In this document: positions 29,278-39,258 of the stretch, in pieces
Layout: each line of letters opens with the position of its first letter
How positions within the stretch are numbered: position 1 is the stretch's first letter
Source: Meira nashicola
Lineage: Eukaryota; Basidiomycota; Exobasidiomycetes; Exobasidiales; Brachybasidiaceae
Direction: 5' to 3'
DNA length: 64,000 nucleotides
Assembly: GCA_001600355.1 (NCBI GenBank)
Contig: BCJU01000002.1
Location: 2,790,001 to 2,854,000 of the forward strand
Made by a program: the position numbers and the translations under genes
Notes under the pieces: model-generated
Told to the model about the DNA's origin: nothing
The model's database searches: none
Seen by the model: only the letters and a program-made list of their open reading frames with translations

Positions 29278-32200
29278 TTAGTACAATTCATCATCATCAT
29301 CTTCCTCATCTTGAAGTTCACGCATCTCGTCCAAATTGCAGAATGCGACTAGATCGTCGTCTAGAAGATTATCGGTGAACAGATCATTGTCATTGTCGGA
29401 GTAATAAACTCTATCGTCTGAATCTCCATCAGAGGAAACGCCTGAACAATCTTCCTCCTCATTCGGCGAAGGTGTTTCATCTTCACCTTCTGAATGTGCG
29501 GGACTAAAATTTTGGTCAATTCCAGAATCAGATGCAAGTATATTCGACACTTTCTCTGAAGAAGGTTGCAATGTTTGTTGATCTGACAAAGGTGAGATTT
29601 TATCAGCTTCTGTTTGAGCATTTCGTCCTTCTTTATTGCAATTTGTCTTTTTTGCGTTCCCCTTCTTCGCGCTTTTCGTTGGCTCATCTTGCTTTGCATC
29701 GCCGCTTCCGTTATCTTTGGAATTGTGCTTTCCTTTCTTGATCGAAGACGTTTTTCGGGAGACAGCGTCACTCTTATCTTTCTCTGCAATGGCTTCTTCT
29801 GCGCTTGATGATTCCACATCGACCCTGTCTTGCGTTGAATGTGCCCGAGCAACATCGACATTGCTTCCAGAAGGTTGCCCTTTCTCGTTTCGAAACTCCT
29901 CAAGATCACTTCTCATCATTTGAAGCTCTTCGTTCATGATTGCCGGTATCGGATATTTGCGTTTATAGTGTCTTTTTGTTCTCGTCTTTGCGTCTTCCTC
30001 TTTCATTGCTTTGAAAGCTAAATGATCTGCATTCTCTTCAACTTGTTCGCCTTTCTCTTCTTTCATCTTTATCCACTCTGCTTTGATTGTATCATATTCA
30101 GATTTCATCTGTTTGACTGTTGGAAGCTTTCTCTTGTATTTTCGCTTCTTCTCAACACCGCCCGCTTCCTTGTTTTCATCTTGGACAACATCATTGTTTT
30201 CAGCCTGGACCACATTATCATTTTCATCTTTGTCCGACAAATTCGATACAACATTTTCTACAGTCTGAGATTCTGTATTATTTTCATGAGACGATACATT
30301 TTGATCCTTGTCATTCACAGGTTTCACGCTTTGTTCGATATTTACATTCGACTTTGATTTATTCACAGTTGCGGTAGTCTTCTTAGGGTTACTCGTACCT
30401 TTATTGGTCGCGGAAGAAAGAGCCTTGCCATTCTGTTTCAGTTTTTGTCCTGATTCTCGTTAGAAAGCAGTCTCAACAGCTATTATTCAGTTCTTTACAA
30501 AACTCATCACTCACCTCTTTGTCTCCCATTTACTGTCACCGCACTGGTCGACGCAATGGGTGGGTCTTGCGTATAGGGTTTCATTGCCTTTAAAGCGCCC
30601 ACAAGGCTTGAAGCAGGCACAAAGCTATTCTTCAGAGGAAAACGATCAGCAGGAAACAGTGTTTTTACTCTCTTGGTGACAGAGCTACCAGAAATATCCT
30701 CTGCAGCGCAAACGATCACAATTTCATCCGAAGCTGTGAGTAAACGGCATTTTACCTCCAGATCTTGACCTTGAGCTGTAAAATTCCAAATACCGGCACG
30801 TTTCAATTGACATTCTTCCGCGTTGGTATTTGTCGAATAGATTACCGTTCCGATCGAAATCGCTTTTCCTTCACGAGTTTGTAAATGAAGATTTTTTAAA
30901 TCTGCTTGACTATGAGCAAGAGAAATGGTCACCTTGATGGTAGATTCCACTGAGCCGTCCGAATTTTGTTCAACGTGCATTTCTCGAGCCTCGAGGTGAA
31001 TTTGAGGGATCTTTTTTGCATCTTTGATCAGCTTTGAAGCTTGCGCTGGCGATTTGCAAATCTTCATGGCCAGCTCGGCAGGATTTGCTTTTGCAAGAGC
31101 TTTAATCGAGTTGATATTGTGTTGAGACAGTAATTGCATCGTTCCACCGCCTACACCATCCAATTGAGTCAATGTGGCAGATTCATCATCCCAGCATTTG
31201 CCATGAAGCGATCGGGACAATGTGAATGCTTCATTCAAGAAAAAGCCATCTTTCCGGTAATGTGCAATGTTCATCATAGCACGAGCAATCTTTGGTGCTG
31301 TTTTCATGATCTGTGCTTGCTCATTACTTGAATTTGCAGAAACGCTTTGCTCCTCTCTCTCCATTATTTCTTTAATCTTAAAACCTGTCAAGCCCATCTG
31401 GAGTAGAACTGACAACTTCTCGTCTAAGTTCTCAACGCTAATGGGCGGAAAACGTAGTTTCAAATTACGAAGGATGTTTCTGTACACTCCTTTTTCTCCA
31501 CCCCTGATGAACAAATCTGAGAATTCTTGTGCTTGTGAGATCGTTGAGATGAGCGATTGCATATTTGCTCCTCTTGGTAAATTCATGAGGTCAATCATTG
31601 TTCGAAAACGTAAGCTGTAGTTTGACATTGTGCGACCGTACTCTGTCGAAGAGAATTCTTGGTCGGGCTTAGCGCTGTTGTAATTTTCTAGAAGATCGAC
31701 CTTGCTGAGTTGCTCTAGATAATCACGCGTAATAGTTTGAACAATTTGATCGGGTGAAGCTTGATCTGAGCAACCTTGAATGCTGTAGTGTTCCCAATTC
31801 TTGAACATACGAACGAACAAAAATGTCTCTTTTAGCCACTTTTCAATGTTGTATGCTCGACAGCGTCCTCTTGCACAAATCTCCGCATTGATATGCTCGA
31901 TTAGGTTCAGATGTAATGTACTTTCTATGATACTTTTGCCATTTAAAAGCTGTTCATAATGCTCCCTGCGGTCGTGCTCTGTCATGATGACACACACTCC
32001 TTCCTTGTCAAACTGCGGACGTCCTGCTCTACCCATCATCTGTCTGATCGTGAGATCACTATGCTCTTGAAACGTTCCTGTATTGAGTTTTGTCCCGCGG
32101 ATGATCACCAAATATGCCGGAAGGTTTACGCCAACCGAAAGCGTCGTTGTTGCACACAAAATTTTAATTTTACCACTGAGGAAGGCAGCCTCTACCATGC

Positions 32201-33725
32201 GCTTATCCGATAAGTCCAGACCTGCGTGATGGAAAGCAATACCATAGTTGCTAAACTTTTGCAAATCTTTATTGAGGAATCCCAAACCATTTGTCTCTGA
32301 AGCATCCGGCCAAGGAGTGTCAACATTCTGGTCGATACGATATTGACAATGTGCATACAGTGCCTGAGCCACTTGCTGGGTTCCACCTCTGCTAGAACAG
32401 AATATCAGCGTTGCCTTGCCTTTGCAATGATCTTCAATGACGCTTGGAAGTTGTTTAGTAAGTTCTCTTTCAAAATCATAGTAGTTTCCGTTTATCGTCT
32501 TTGGCTTGAAGCCATATATCTCTTTATGCAAAGGACAAGGGCGAAATTCATCAGAGAAGACGAATGGTGTCAACTTGCGGGTCTCAGGTTTATCACGAGG
32601 GCTTCTTTGACGTGATCCAATCCATTGAGCGACATCATCTGCATTCGGGATCGTTGCTGAAACTGCAATGATTCGTGTATCTGGATGACGACTTTTAGTG
32701 CGCGCAATGAGAACTTCTAAAAGAGCGCCACGTACTTTTTCACGCACTGTATGCACTTCATCTATCAAGAATAATTTCAATTTTGACATGAGCGGATCCG
32801 CTCGCTCCGCTCGACGTGTGATGATGTCCCATTTCTCAGGTGTTGCAATAATCAAACGGGCTGCTTTTACCTCTTCAGGAGTTGTGATCTTCGAATCACC
32901 GGTCATCTCCAATACTTTGCAGTTCATTTCCCTCAAACGGAGGTTCCAATCGCGAAACTTCTCGGAGCACAATGCTTTTGTTGGCGCAAGGTATACTGCT
33001 TTTGCATCTTTATATGTCTGAAACATACGAACCAGAGCCATTTCGAAAAGTACCGTCTTTCCAGCTCCCGTTGGTGCTGCGACGACGACATTCTCATCTC
33101 CTCTAAGGACTTCTGTCAGCATTTCACTTTGCATCGGGTTAAATTGCTTCATTCTCCAAATGTTGCGATATGGCAACTCGATTTGCGCAACCGATGAGAC
33201 TGGATGTGATGTTTGCTTCGTGTTTTCTGGCATATAAGCATCTTTTACTGTACGTTGAGAAGCATGTATGCGCTGCTTTTTCGTTTTGTGGTCGCTTGCT
33301 GACGCGGTATTTCTCTCGATCACATCCAATGATCTGTTGAACGGCTTTGGTGAATAATATGACGCTTGAGTGGGCGTAGAAAAAGCTGTATCAAATGTTG
33401 ACTGGCATGCAGAATTGAATGGCATACTTCCTGCAGAAGAATGTGAAGTCGCAGGAAAATGCGATTCTACACGATTTTGACCTGTCCATGCCGTGAAATT
33501 TCCATTTTGATCAAATGATTGTTGTTGTGGTTGCCAAAATTGAGATTGAGTTGACGGAAAAGCATAATGGAAAGTGCTAGGATGTTGCAAGTTTTGTTCC
33601 TGAAATCCAGTTTCGCCACCATTCTCGTCAAAGGGGATTTGATAATCATCATTATCAAACGCATACATCAGGTCATTTTCACCTTCATTACCTTGAAAGC
33701 TCTGCCGGTAATCGAAATTACTCAT
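29278..33725 (-). CDS. HFM1: MER3/HFM1 meiotic DNA helicase, two coding exons
   Basis: A Ski2-like 3'-5' DNA helicase that stabilises recombination intermediates for crossovers in meiosis. I join exon 33725-30515 to exon 30449-29278 over a 65-bp GTGAGT...CAG intron (30450-30514) with a CTAAC branch site. The phase matches (G + GA), giving about 1460 residues. The apparent stop at 30507 is inside the intron, and the downstream 390-codon frame has no usable ATG of its own. Motifs: AAPTGAGKT (~215-223), LIDEVHT (DEVH box, ~320), VSATIPN, FHHAGLDLSDKRMVE, and QMMGRAGRPQFD. A Sec63-type domain runs about 690-1000. Residues 1071-1460 are a charged tail with a duplicated module. The start is set at the ATG at 33725; an acceptor-like TTTTCAG upstream suggests a 5' UTR intron. 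Confidence 0.88.
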
Positions 33726-34243
33726 GACTTCACGGTCAAAATTGGCTTGTTCAGTATTCAAGAGCTGAAAACAAATTTGTGGGAAAGAGAAGGAGTCAGA
33801 TTCAGAGTTTTGGAAGATTCATTTGCAAGCACTCTTTTACTTCACCTACCTGCTCCTTCTAGAGTTGTAGCGCACGCACTCACAACCCAATGTAAGCTTT
33901 AAGCGTGCAACGCTCAGCACTCTACACGCGAGCGTTTCGCAGCCTGCTCTGCGCCGGCGCCCAGCCAAATGAAGATTGTGCTTTCATGCAGTGCATCACG
34001 ATTGCAATCGCACAATAAGAGCAACTTTCGTGTTGGACTGGTTATTTACAGTAGCGCTGATGAGGGAAGCGGTTCGAGAACACCACTAACCTAATTTAAC
34101 TCCTTTTTGAATATGCGCTGTATGATAATCCTCATCATCACTACCACCTTAAGTGAAGGGATGGACAAAGAGCGTAGCTTCAAGGCCTTGCTCTTAGGTC
34201 AACCTTCAAGCTTTTTTTGCGTGCAGTAGGACAAGCGATCATA
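33726..34243. promoter_or_regulatory. Divergent promoter region, HFM1 / BTB gene
   Basis: These 518 bp include the probable HFM1 5' UTR intron (acceptor TTTTCAG at about 33766-33772, minus strand; donor-like GTAGGT near 33843-33848). A perfect 10-bp palindrome GCGCCGGCGC lies at 33951-33960 in an otherwise AT-rich gap. No other gene is seen. Confidence 0.4.
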
Positions 34244-37200
34244 ATGGCTCCAACCAGGAATGCGGGTCAATCCAAGGCAAGGACGTCTACACTTTCACAG
34301 AAATTGCCTGAATTGCAACCTAATTCGACGTTAGCATGTCAAGTGCAAGCAACAAATGCATGGCGTCGTGATCTTCGATCTTTGTTGAACCATGCTAGTG
34401 ATCGATTTGCTGATGTTTGTTGGACATTTAAGCCAGACGATGAGGAGGAGAACGATGATTTGACAGAAAGTTCCTCGGGACATATCAATTTTGCAAGCTT
34501 GCATCGATCACAAACTCCCCCTTCGAGTGTCTCGCATGGAAGCGTCTACGAGGAAACGACCACGATTTGGGCTCATAAAGCTCTACTGTACGCAAGAGCA
34601 TCAAATTCATTTCAGGCTAGATACCTGCAACTTCGCACGCCTGCCGATAACTTTGGTGCAATCGCAAGCAGCAGTACCATCTCACTTCCCGTCGTTCGAG
34701 CTCCATCACCTCCTCGTAGCATTGTATCTAAAAGATCATCAAGAAGTGCAGCGGCTAAACGTAAGACGGTAAGGGGTCCAGCGCCACCGAGCAGCTTTCG
34801 TGCAAGTGCGAGTTCAATTGTGGTTGCTGAAAGCGACACTGAAGACGAAGGTGATCGACCAATTCGTAGAAGGCAGAGCAATTCATCTGTAGAGTCATTT
34901 CGTATTGGCAGACCACTCTCGCGAAGAAATTTACAGCCACATTCGTCTTCCTCCAGTGCATACGGATCCAGCACAGCTGAAGATGACACACTTTCCGTCA
35001 TCAGTGGAACAAGCACAGTACGAGCTCCAATGAATCTCTCGGATATCAGTCCAGCCTTTTTTGAGGCAACTCTGGAATATCTTTATACAGCGGAAGAGAG
35101 TGTTGTGGAAGTGTTTGAGTTCTTATTCGAAGATCGTGTTGGCCCTCAAGATGGTGTGGAGAAAAGGCTGGATAAACTCCGACAAGATCTGGTATTCATG
35201 TGGAGAAGCAGGCTGTATTCAGACATCGAAATCGTTCTCGGACAAGATCATGTAAAGAACATACCTGATGCTCAGGCTTCTGTCCTTTCACTTAATATTG
35301 ACGAAGCAACAGATGAAGAAGAAATTGCCTCTTTTTCAGCCCATCGAATGATCCTTGCTTCTCGTTCGCCTTATTTTGCCTCTCTGCTCCTATCGCCCTA
35401 CGCGGATACCAACAATCGAGTAGTAAGCCTTCCATCGCCACCATTCACACCTGCTGCAATGCACTTTACCCTCGGCTTCATCTATACCGGGACATTATTC
35501 TTCTCCAATCGAACTTTTGATCTTTCTACGGCTTTTCAACTATGGCTATCAGGCTCTTATCTTCAAATCGAAACATTGCAAAGTTTGATAAGCAGTCTAA
35601 TCGCTCAAGATTTTTGTCATGGTTTCACATGCTCCCCACCTTGCAAAACGTGTACGAAACGTGTACCTCGGACATTATCATTTGTCTCACGACCCGATGT
35701 CAATGATCTACATTTACATTCCCTCGCTCAAAGCGCTATCACAGGTGAACACTTTGGGACTTATTGGTCAAAAGAAGTTGGTAATCTGGATTATACAGTA
35801 CGGGGATCACTCGTTTCTGAATTATGTGCAAAGATTGATCGTCGGCCTGGATTCATTGTGACAACCTTACGTCAACTTGCAATCGTGGGAGCGCGAATTG
35901 ATGTAGAAAGGAGTACAAGTTGGGTAGAATCTTTACGTTGGATGTGTGAAGCGGTACAAGGTCACATTAGTACGGTTATGAGTGAAGCGTTTCAAGATGT
36001 GGTGTATTCAAAAGAATGGCGAGATCTCGTTGACGGAGTAGGCTTCATGAATGATGTCTTGGAAACTGCTTTGACCGTATTTCTTGACAACGTCGAAGAA
36101 AGAACAGCAGCAAGGAACTATGAAGTTTTGGTCGGACAAGTATTACTCAGTGAAGATAAGACGCCATCAAATGATGTTGTTGTGCTCGTCGAAGAAGCTC
36201 GCAATAGTCTGATTCAATACATCCGGAAACGATGGGTAAACATTAGATCTGTTGGTGGCTTCAATGATCTCAAGAGGTGGTCTCTGAAAGAAATCTCTGA
36301 CGAGATCGATGTACCCGCAGATGACCTTCTTTTACCTGAAGCGGACGCTGAAAAGACTGCTAGGAAGACAATGAGACCTGTTCCAGGACGCACAAGCGTT
36401 CAAGCAAATGACTTTTTGGAAAATGTACGGAGAATGCCTGCTCCTGGATCGATCATTGATGGAGAGCGTGAAGCGGGTCCCATTCACCTGCGTGCTGCTG
36501 TACTCAATCGCAATGCTGCTCGAGTATCTGCTGCATCTCACGGCCTACGAACAAATACCTTAGTTAACGAACCGATTTCCAATCAAATTCAATCTTCGCC
36601 ACCGAGTCGCACGACCAGTGTTACGGCAACGTCTTCGCCACAATCAATTGTCAGCAGTGACGAGCGAGCTTCGAGTCTAAGCCCATCAAATAGGCAAGTA
36701 ACGCCTGCTTCTACGACTTCACCCTCTCTACCTGCGTCAAGGTTGGCTAACCGTTCTACGGAGAGACCGCAGCAGCTCAGCTCACCAGTAGCTTCCAGCA
36801 GATCTACTAGCACATTTTCAGCTAATCCGCAAGTCAGAGGAGCGATGACTAAAACGACTGCTCCTTCCACCTCAAGGATCACAAGTAACAATACTGCACG
36901 ATCCTCAATTGCATCGCCTTCTGATCGAGCTAGAAAGGTATCGAGTCAAAGTGTCCGAAGCATTTCATCTGTATCTACGACAAACGGTTTAGAAAAAGGT
37001 AGGAATGCTACAACAGTACGATCCAGAGTGCCGAGCACTGCAAGCATGATTTCAACAAACACATTGGAGGGTCAAGCTTCCACTCTTGCCTCTGCAAAGA
37101 AGTCGACGAGGACTACTGGTAGTCTGGTAGCATCACGCATTGCTGCAATGAATAACAAAAGTGCTGGCACTACGAATGTCTCTACCAAAAAGATGGATGT

Positions 37201-37885
37201 GCCAGTTGCTCGATCAAAAATTCTAAAAGAACGAAATCTACCCGCAAAAGAAGATACAGATGATATCATTATGCTGGATAATGCACCTGCGGTGCAAGTA
37301 CAAAAGAATGCAGACGAAAAGCAGGTATTTGATGGTATTGGTACAAAATTGTCTTTTGGTATCCCGTGCGTGATTGCGCCTACTACACGCAATGGAAAGG
37401 TGACAAGGATCAGAGCAACAGTAAAGTACATTGGACCAGTGATGGATACTCACAGCTCAGGCCAGCCGATGATTGGTGTCGAGGTTGCAATGCCCTTACC
37501 GGCTGGCATAGATGAAAGTTCGTTTGATTTTCATGATGGTACTTATCGAGGTCATGAGTATTATAGCATTGGCCTTTCAAGTTCTACATCAAGTCAAGAC
37601 GATTTACGTCATAAACCGGAGAGGGAAGCCCGAATGCGAAGGCTGGAAGCGATTCTTGCAAAGCCTAACGAAGATATTTCCATCAATGTTGAAGAGGATG
37701 GCGACATGACAATTAGCGGCGAAAAAACTATTTCTAACTTGCGGACATCTAGTCCAATCGCACCAAGTGCTAAAAGAAGAAAAGATTTATCCGGGATTGG
37801 CAAAAGCACTGGCGAGGAACAGAGTTCGACAAAAGTTCGTGGATTGTTTATTCGACCGAAAGAAGTGCTCTGGGTTGTCGTTTAA
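34244..37885 (+). CDS. Tandem BTB/POZ protein with C-terminal CAP-Gly-like domain
   Basis: A 1213-residue protein. I use the ATG at 34244; the frame is open a little further upstream without an ATG. A first BTB-like fold appears split: DRFADVCWTF (~58) and TTIWAHKALLYARASNSFQARYL (~105-130), then a disordered Ser/Arg insert, then LSDISPAFFEATLEYLYTAEES (~265-290). A second, intact BTB follows at about 325-450 (LYSDIEIVLGQ, FSAHRMILASRSPYFASLL, LGFIYTGTL). A middle helical domain runs to about 700, and then about 330 Ser/Thr-rich residues. A CAP-Gly-like domain lies at about 1040-1115 (VKYIGPVMDTHSSGQPMIGVEV, FHDGTYRGHEYY), but its canonical GKNDG is altered to FHDG-type and its last strand is displaced (LFIRPKEVLWV at the very end). 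I infer a microtubule or Cullin-3 link from the domains only. Confidence 0.8.
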   Translation: MAPTRNAGQSKARTSTLSQKLPELQPNSTLACQVQATNAWRRDLRSLLNHASDRFADVCWTFKPDDEEENDDLTESSSGHINFASLHRSQTPPSSVSHGSVYEETTTIWAHKALLYARASNSFQARYLQLRTPADNFGAIASSSTISLPVVRAPSPPRSIVSKRSSRSAAAKRKTVRGPAPPSSFRASASSIVVAESDTEDEGDRPIRRRQSNSSVESFRIGRPLSRRNLQPHSSSSSAYGSSTAEDDTLSVISGTSTVRAPMNLSDISPAFFEATLEYLYTAEESVVEVFEFLFEDRVGPQDGVEKRLDKLRQDLVFMWRSRLYSDIEIVLGQDHVKNIPDAQASVLSLNIDEATDEEEIASFSAHRMILASRSPYFASLLLSPYADTNNRVVSLPSPPFTPAAMHFTLGFIYTGTLFFSNRTFDLSTAFQLWLSGSYLQIETLQSLISSLIAQDFCHGFTCSPPCKTCTKRVPRTLSFVSRPDVNDLHLHSLAQSAITGEHFGTYWSKEVGNLDYTVRGSLVSELCAKIDRRPGFIVTTLRQLAIVGARIDVERSTSWVESLRWMCEAVQGHISTVMSEAFQDVVYSKEWRDLVDGVGFMNDVLETALTVFLDNVEERTAARNYEVLVGQVLLSEDKTPSNDVVVLVEEARNSLIQYIRKRWVNIRSVGGFNDLKRWSLKEISDEIDVPADDLLLPEADAEKTARKTMRPVPGRTSVQANDFLENVRRMPAPGSIIDGEREAGPIHLRAAVLNRNAARVSAASHGLRTNTLVNEPISNQIQSSPPSRTTSVTATSSPQSIVSSDERASSLSPSNRQVTPASTTSPSLPASRLANRSTERPQQLSSPVASSRSTSTFSANPQVRGAMTKTTAPSTSRITSNNTARSSIASPSDRARKVSSQSVRSISSVSTTNGLEKGRNATTVRSRVPSTASMISTNTLEGQASTLASAKKSTRTTGSLVASRIAAMNNKSAGTTNVSTKKMDVPVARSKILKERNLPAKEDTDDIIMLDNAPAVQVQKNADEKQVFDGIGTKLSFGIPCVIAPTTRNGKVTRIRATVKYIGPVMDTHSSGQPMIGVEVAMPLPAGIDESSFDFHDGTYRGHEYYSIGLSSSTSSQDDLRHKPEREARMRRLEAILAKPNEDISINVEEDGDMTISGEKTISNLRTSSPIAPSAKRRKDLSGIGKSTGEEQSSTKVRGLFIRPKEVLWVVV

Positions 37886-37950
37886 GCACGAAAGTCTGTT
37901 TTGTAATTATAGATGACGATTTTACGAATGTTACGATCTTTTTTGCTCTT

Positions 37951-38946
37951 TTAACGTTTTACACACCTCCAAATTCCGTACCAATTGCCTTTCTCCCAGC
38001 CACCAAGTTCATGTTCGATGATTAAATTTGGATAGAGCTTTGCAGCTTCCTCTACAGTTTTTTCTAATTCACCTTGTTCGAATACGTGATAAAATCTTTG
38101 ATAAATTTCAGGTGCAATTTGCTTTTCTGATAATGTTTGCTCTCCTTGCTTGCCGTTTGATTTTGAAGCATTTTTCAAGATCCAAGGTACCATCAAATCT
38201 TGTCCTTGATATGAAGAATTTGATTGTTCTTCTGAAGAAGCGACTTGTTCGAATTGTCTTCTTGATTGACCACGTTGTTCTAATGCCCAAACAACGATTA
38301 AAAAGCGTCCAGAGCCAGAACGTAAACCTGCATAAGGACCTTGATCGATTGTGATTGGTTGTTGTTTTGTTTTACATGGTTGAATGATTCTAATCATTTC
38401 TGCTATTGATTCTATCCTTCTTTGAAAAGAAGCGAAATGATGAATGGTTGCAATACTGATTGCAAAATCGAAACAATTTGATCTAAAATTGGAATGCATT
38501 GCATCTCCTACTGCTACTTCGTTGTATTTTTGTTGATCGATAGGATCGGGTGATAAAATAGATCCAAAGTTATGTTGAGCTAAATCGATTAAATTACTAC
38601 TTCTATCCATACCCAAAATCATTATGTCGTTTGACACTTTCTCATTAACATCTTTATTTTGTTTATTTGATGTTAATATATTTCTTAAATGAAGATATTT
38701 TCCATTTCCACAACCAAGATCAGCACCTATCGAACCAACAGGTAAAGAATTGATAAAAGCCGGAATCAAAGGCCAAGGTTTATAACGTGTATCAGAAAAA
38801 TGAGGTGCAATTGCTTCGTACACGCTATGAACGTTTGATTGTTCAAATTTTGCCGCATCGAAAACACTTTCATCTTCTTCTTTAAATTCCAATGAATTAT
38901 TCTTGTGACCAACTTGAGCGATTGTCGGATCGCTCGGTTTGGACAT
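37951..38946 (-). CDS. TRM9: tRNA wobble-uridine methyltransferase Trm9
   Basis: A 331-residue SAM-dependent methyltransferase that, with Trm112, forms mcm5U at the wobble position of some tRNAs. The signature is NVHSVYEAIAPHFSDTRYKPWP at about 34-56. SAM motif I (GADLGCGNGKYL) is near 74-85, a GMDRSSNLIDLA motif II region is near 113-124, and a SIATIHHFAS segment is near 163. The C-terminal YHVFEQGELE and GGWEKGNWYGIWRC match the Trm9/ABH8 methyltransferase end. No AlkB domain is present, as in yeast. An insert of about 60 residues (about 215-275) is polar. The ATG at 38946 is the first in frame. It is divergent from primase. Confidence 0.93.
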   Translation of the reverse strand: MSKPSDPTIAQVGHKNNSLEFKEEDESVFDAAKFEQSNVHSVYEAIAPHFSDTRYKPWPLIPAFINSLPVGSIGADLGCGNGKYLHLRNILTSNKQNKDVNEKVSNDIMILGMDRSSNLIDLAQHNFGSILSPDPIDQQKYNEVAVGDAMHSNFRSNCFDFAISIATIHHFASFQRRIESIAEMIRIIQPCKTKQQPITIDQGPYAGLRSGSGRFLIVVWALEQRGQSRRQFEQVASSEEQSNSSYQGQDLMVPWILKNASKSNGKQGEQTLSEKQIAPEIYQRFYHVFEQGELEKTVEEAAKLYPNLIIEHELGGWEKGNWYGIWRCVKR

Positions 38947-39258
38947 ATCCGATATTATATGTTTCTATTTGTAGGCTGTGACAGGTGACAGCATATAGTC
39001 AAGAAACCAAAACCTAAGATAATAATCACTCATTCTTAAATAAAAATTCCAATAAAATTGGACGTCCGACTTCCGCTCTGGTTACGTAAGAATAAAAGTA
39101 GGAAGAAGTAAGGCGCGTAAATTTCTTGGAAACGCGTTAAAGGGGATACGCGAAAAGTGTTGTTCTTAGTCTTAGACTTCATATGAACGTGTAGAGTGAG
39201 TGAGTGAGTTCGTATAACAAAAAGACCATCTTCATACAACGATCCCATTCTGCATACA
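38947..39258. promoter_or_regulatory. Divergent promoter, TRM9 / primase, with MCB/SCB-like boxes
   Basis: These 312 bp carry ACGCGT at 39132-39137 and ACGCGAAA at 39148-39155, about 105-125 bp before the primase ATG. ACGCGT (MBF) and CRCGAAA (SBF) are the classic yeast G1/S sites. The repeated GAGTGAGTGAGT at 39197-39209 is a short simple repeat. Confidence 0.45.

Noticed and set aside
29361..29909. 182-codon frame on the minus strand
   Set aside because: It overlaps the HFM1 tail in another frame; the repeated basic module lies in the HFM1 frame.
30507..30515. Stop codon ending the helicase
   Set aside because: It sits within a consensus intron donor; phase and branch site favour splicing to the next exon.
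33567..33902. 111-codon plus-strand frame over the HFM1 start
   Set aside because: It is antisense to the HFM1 N-terminus and its likely 5' UTR, with no homology.
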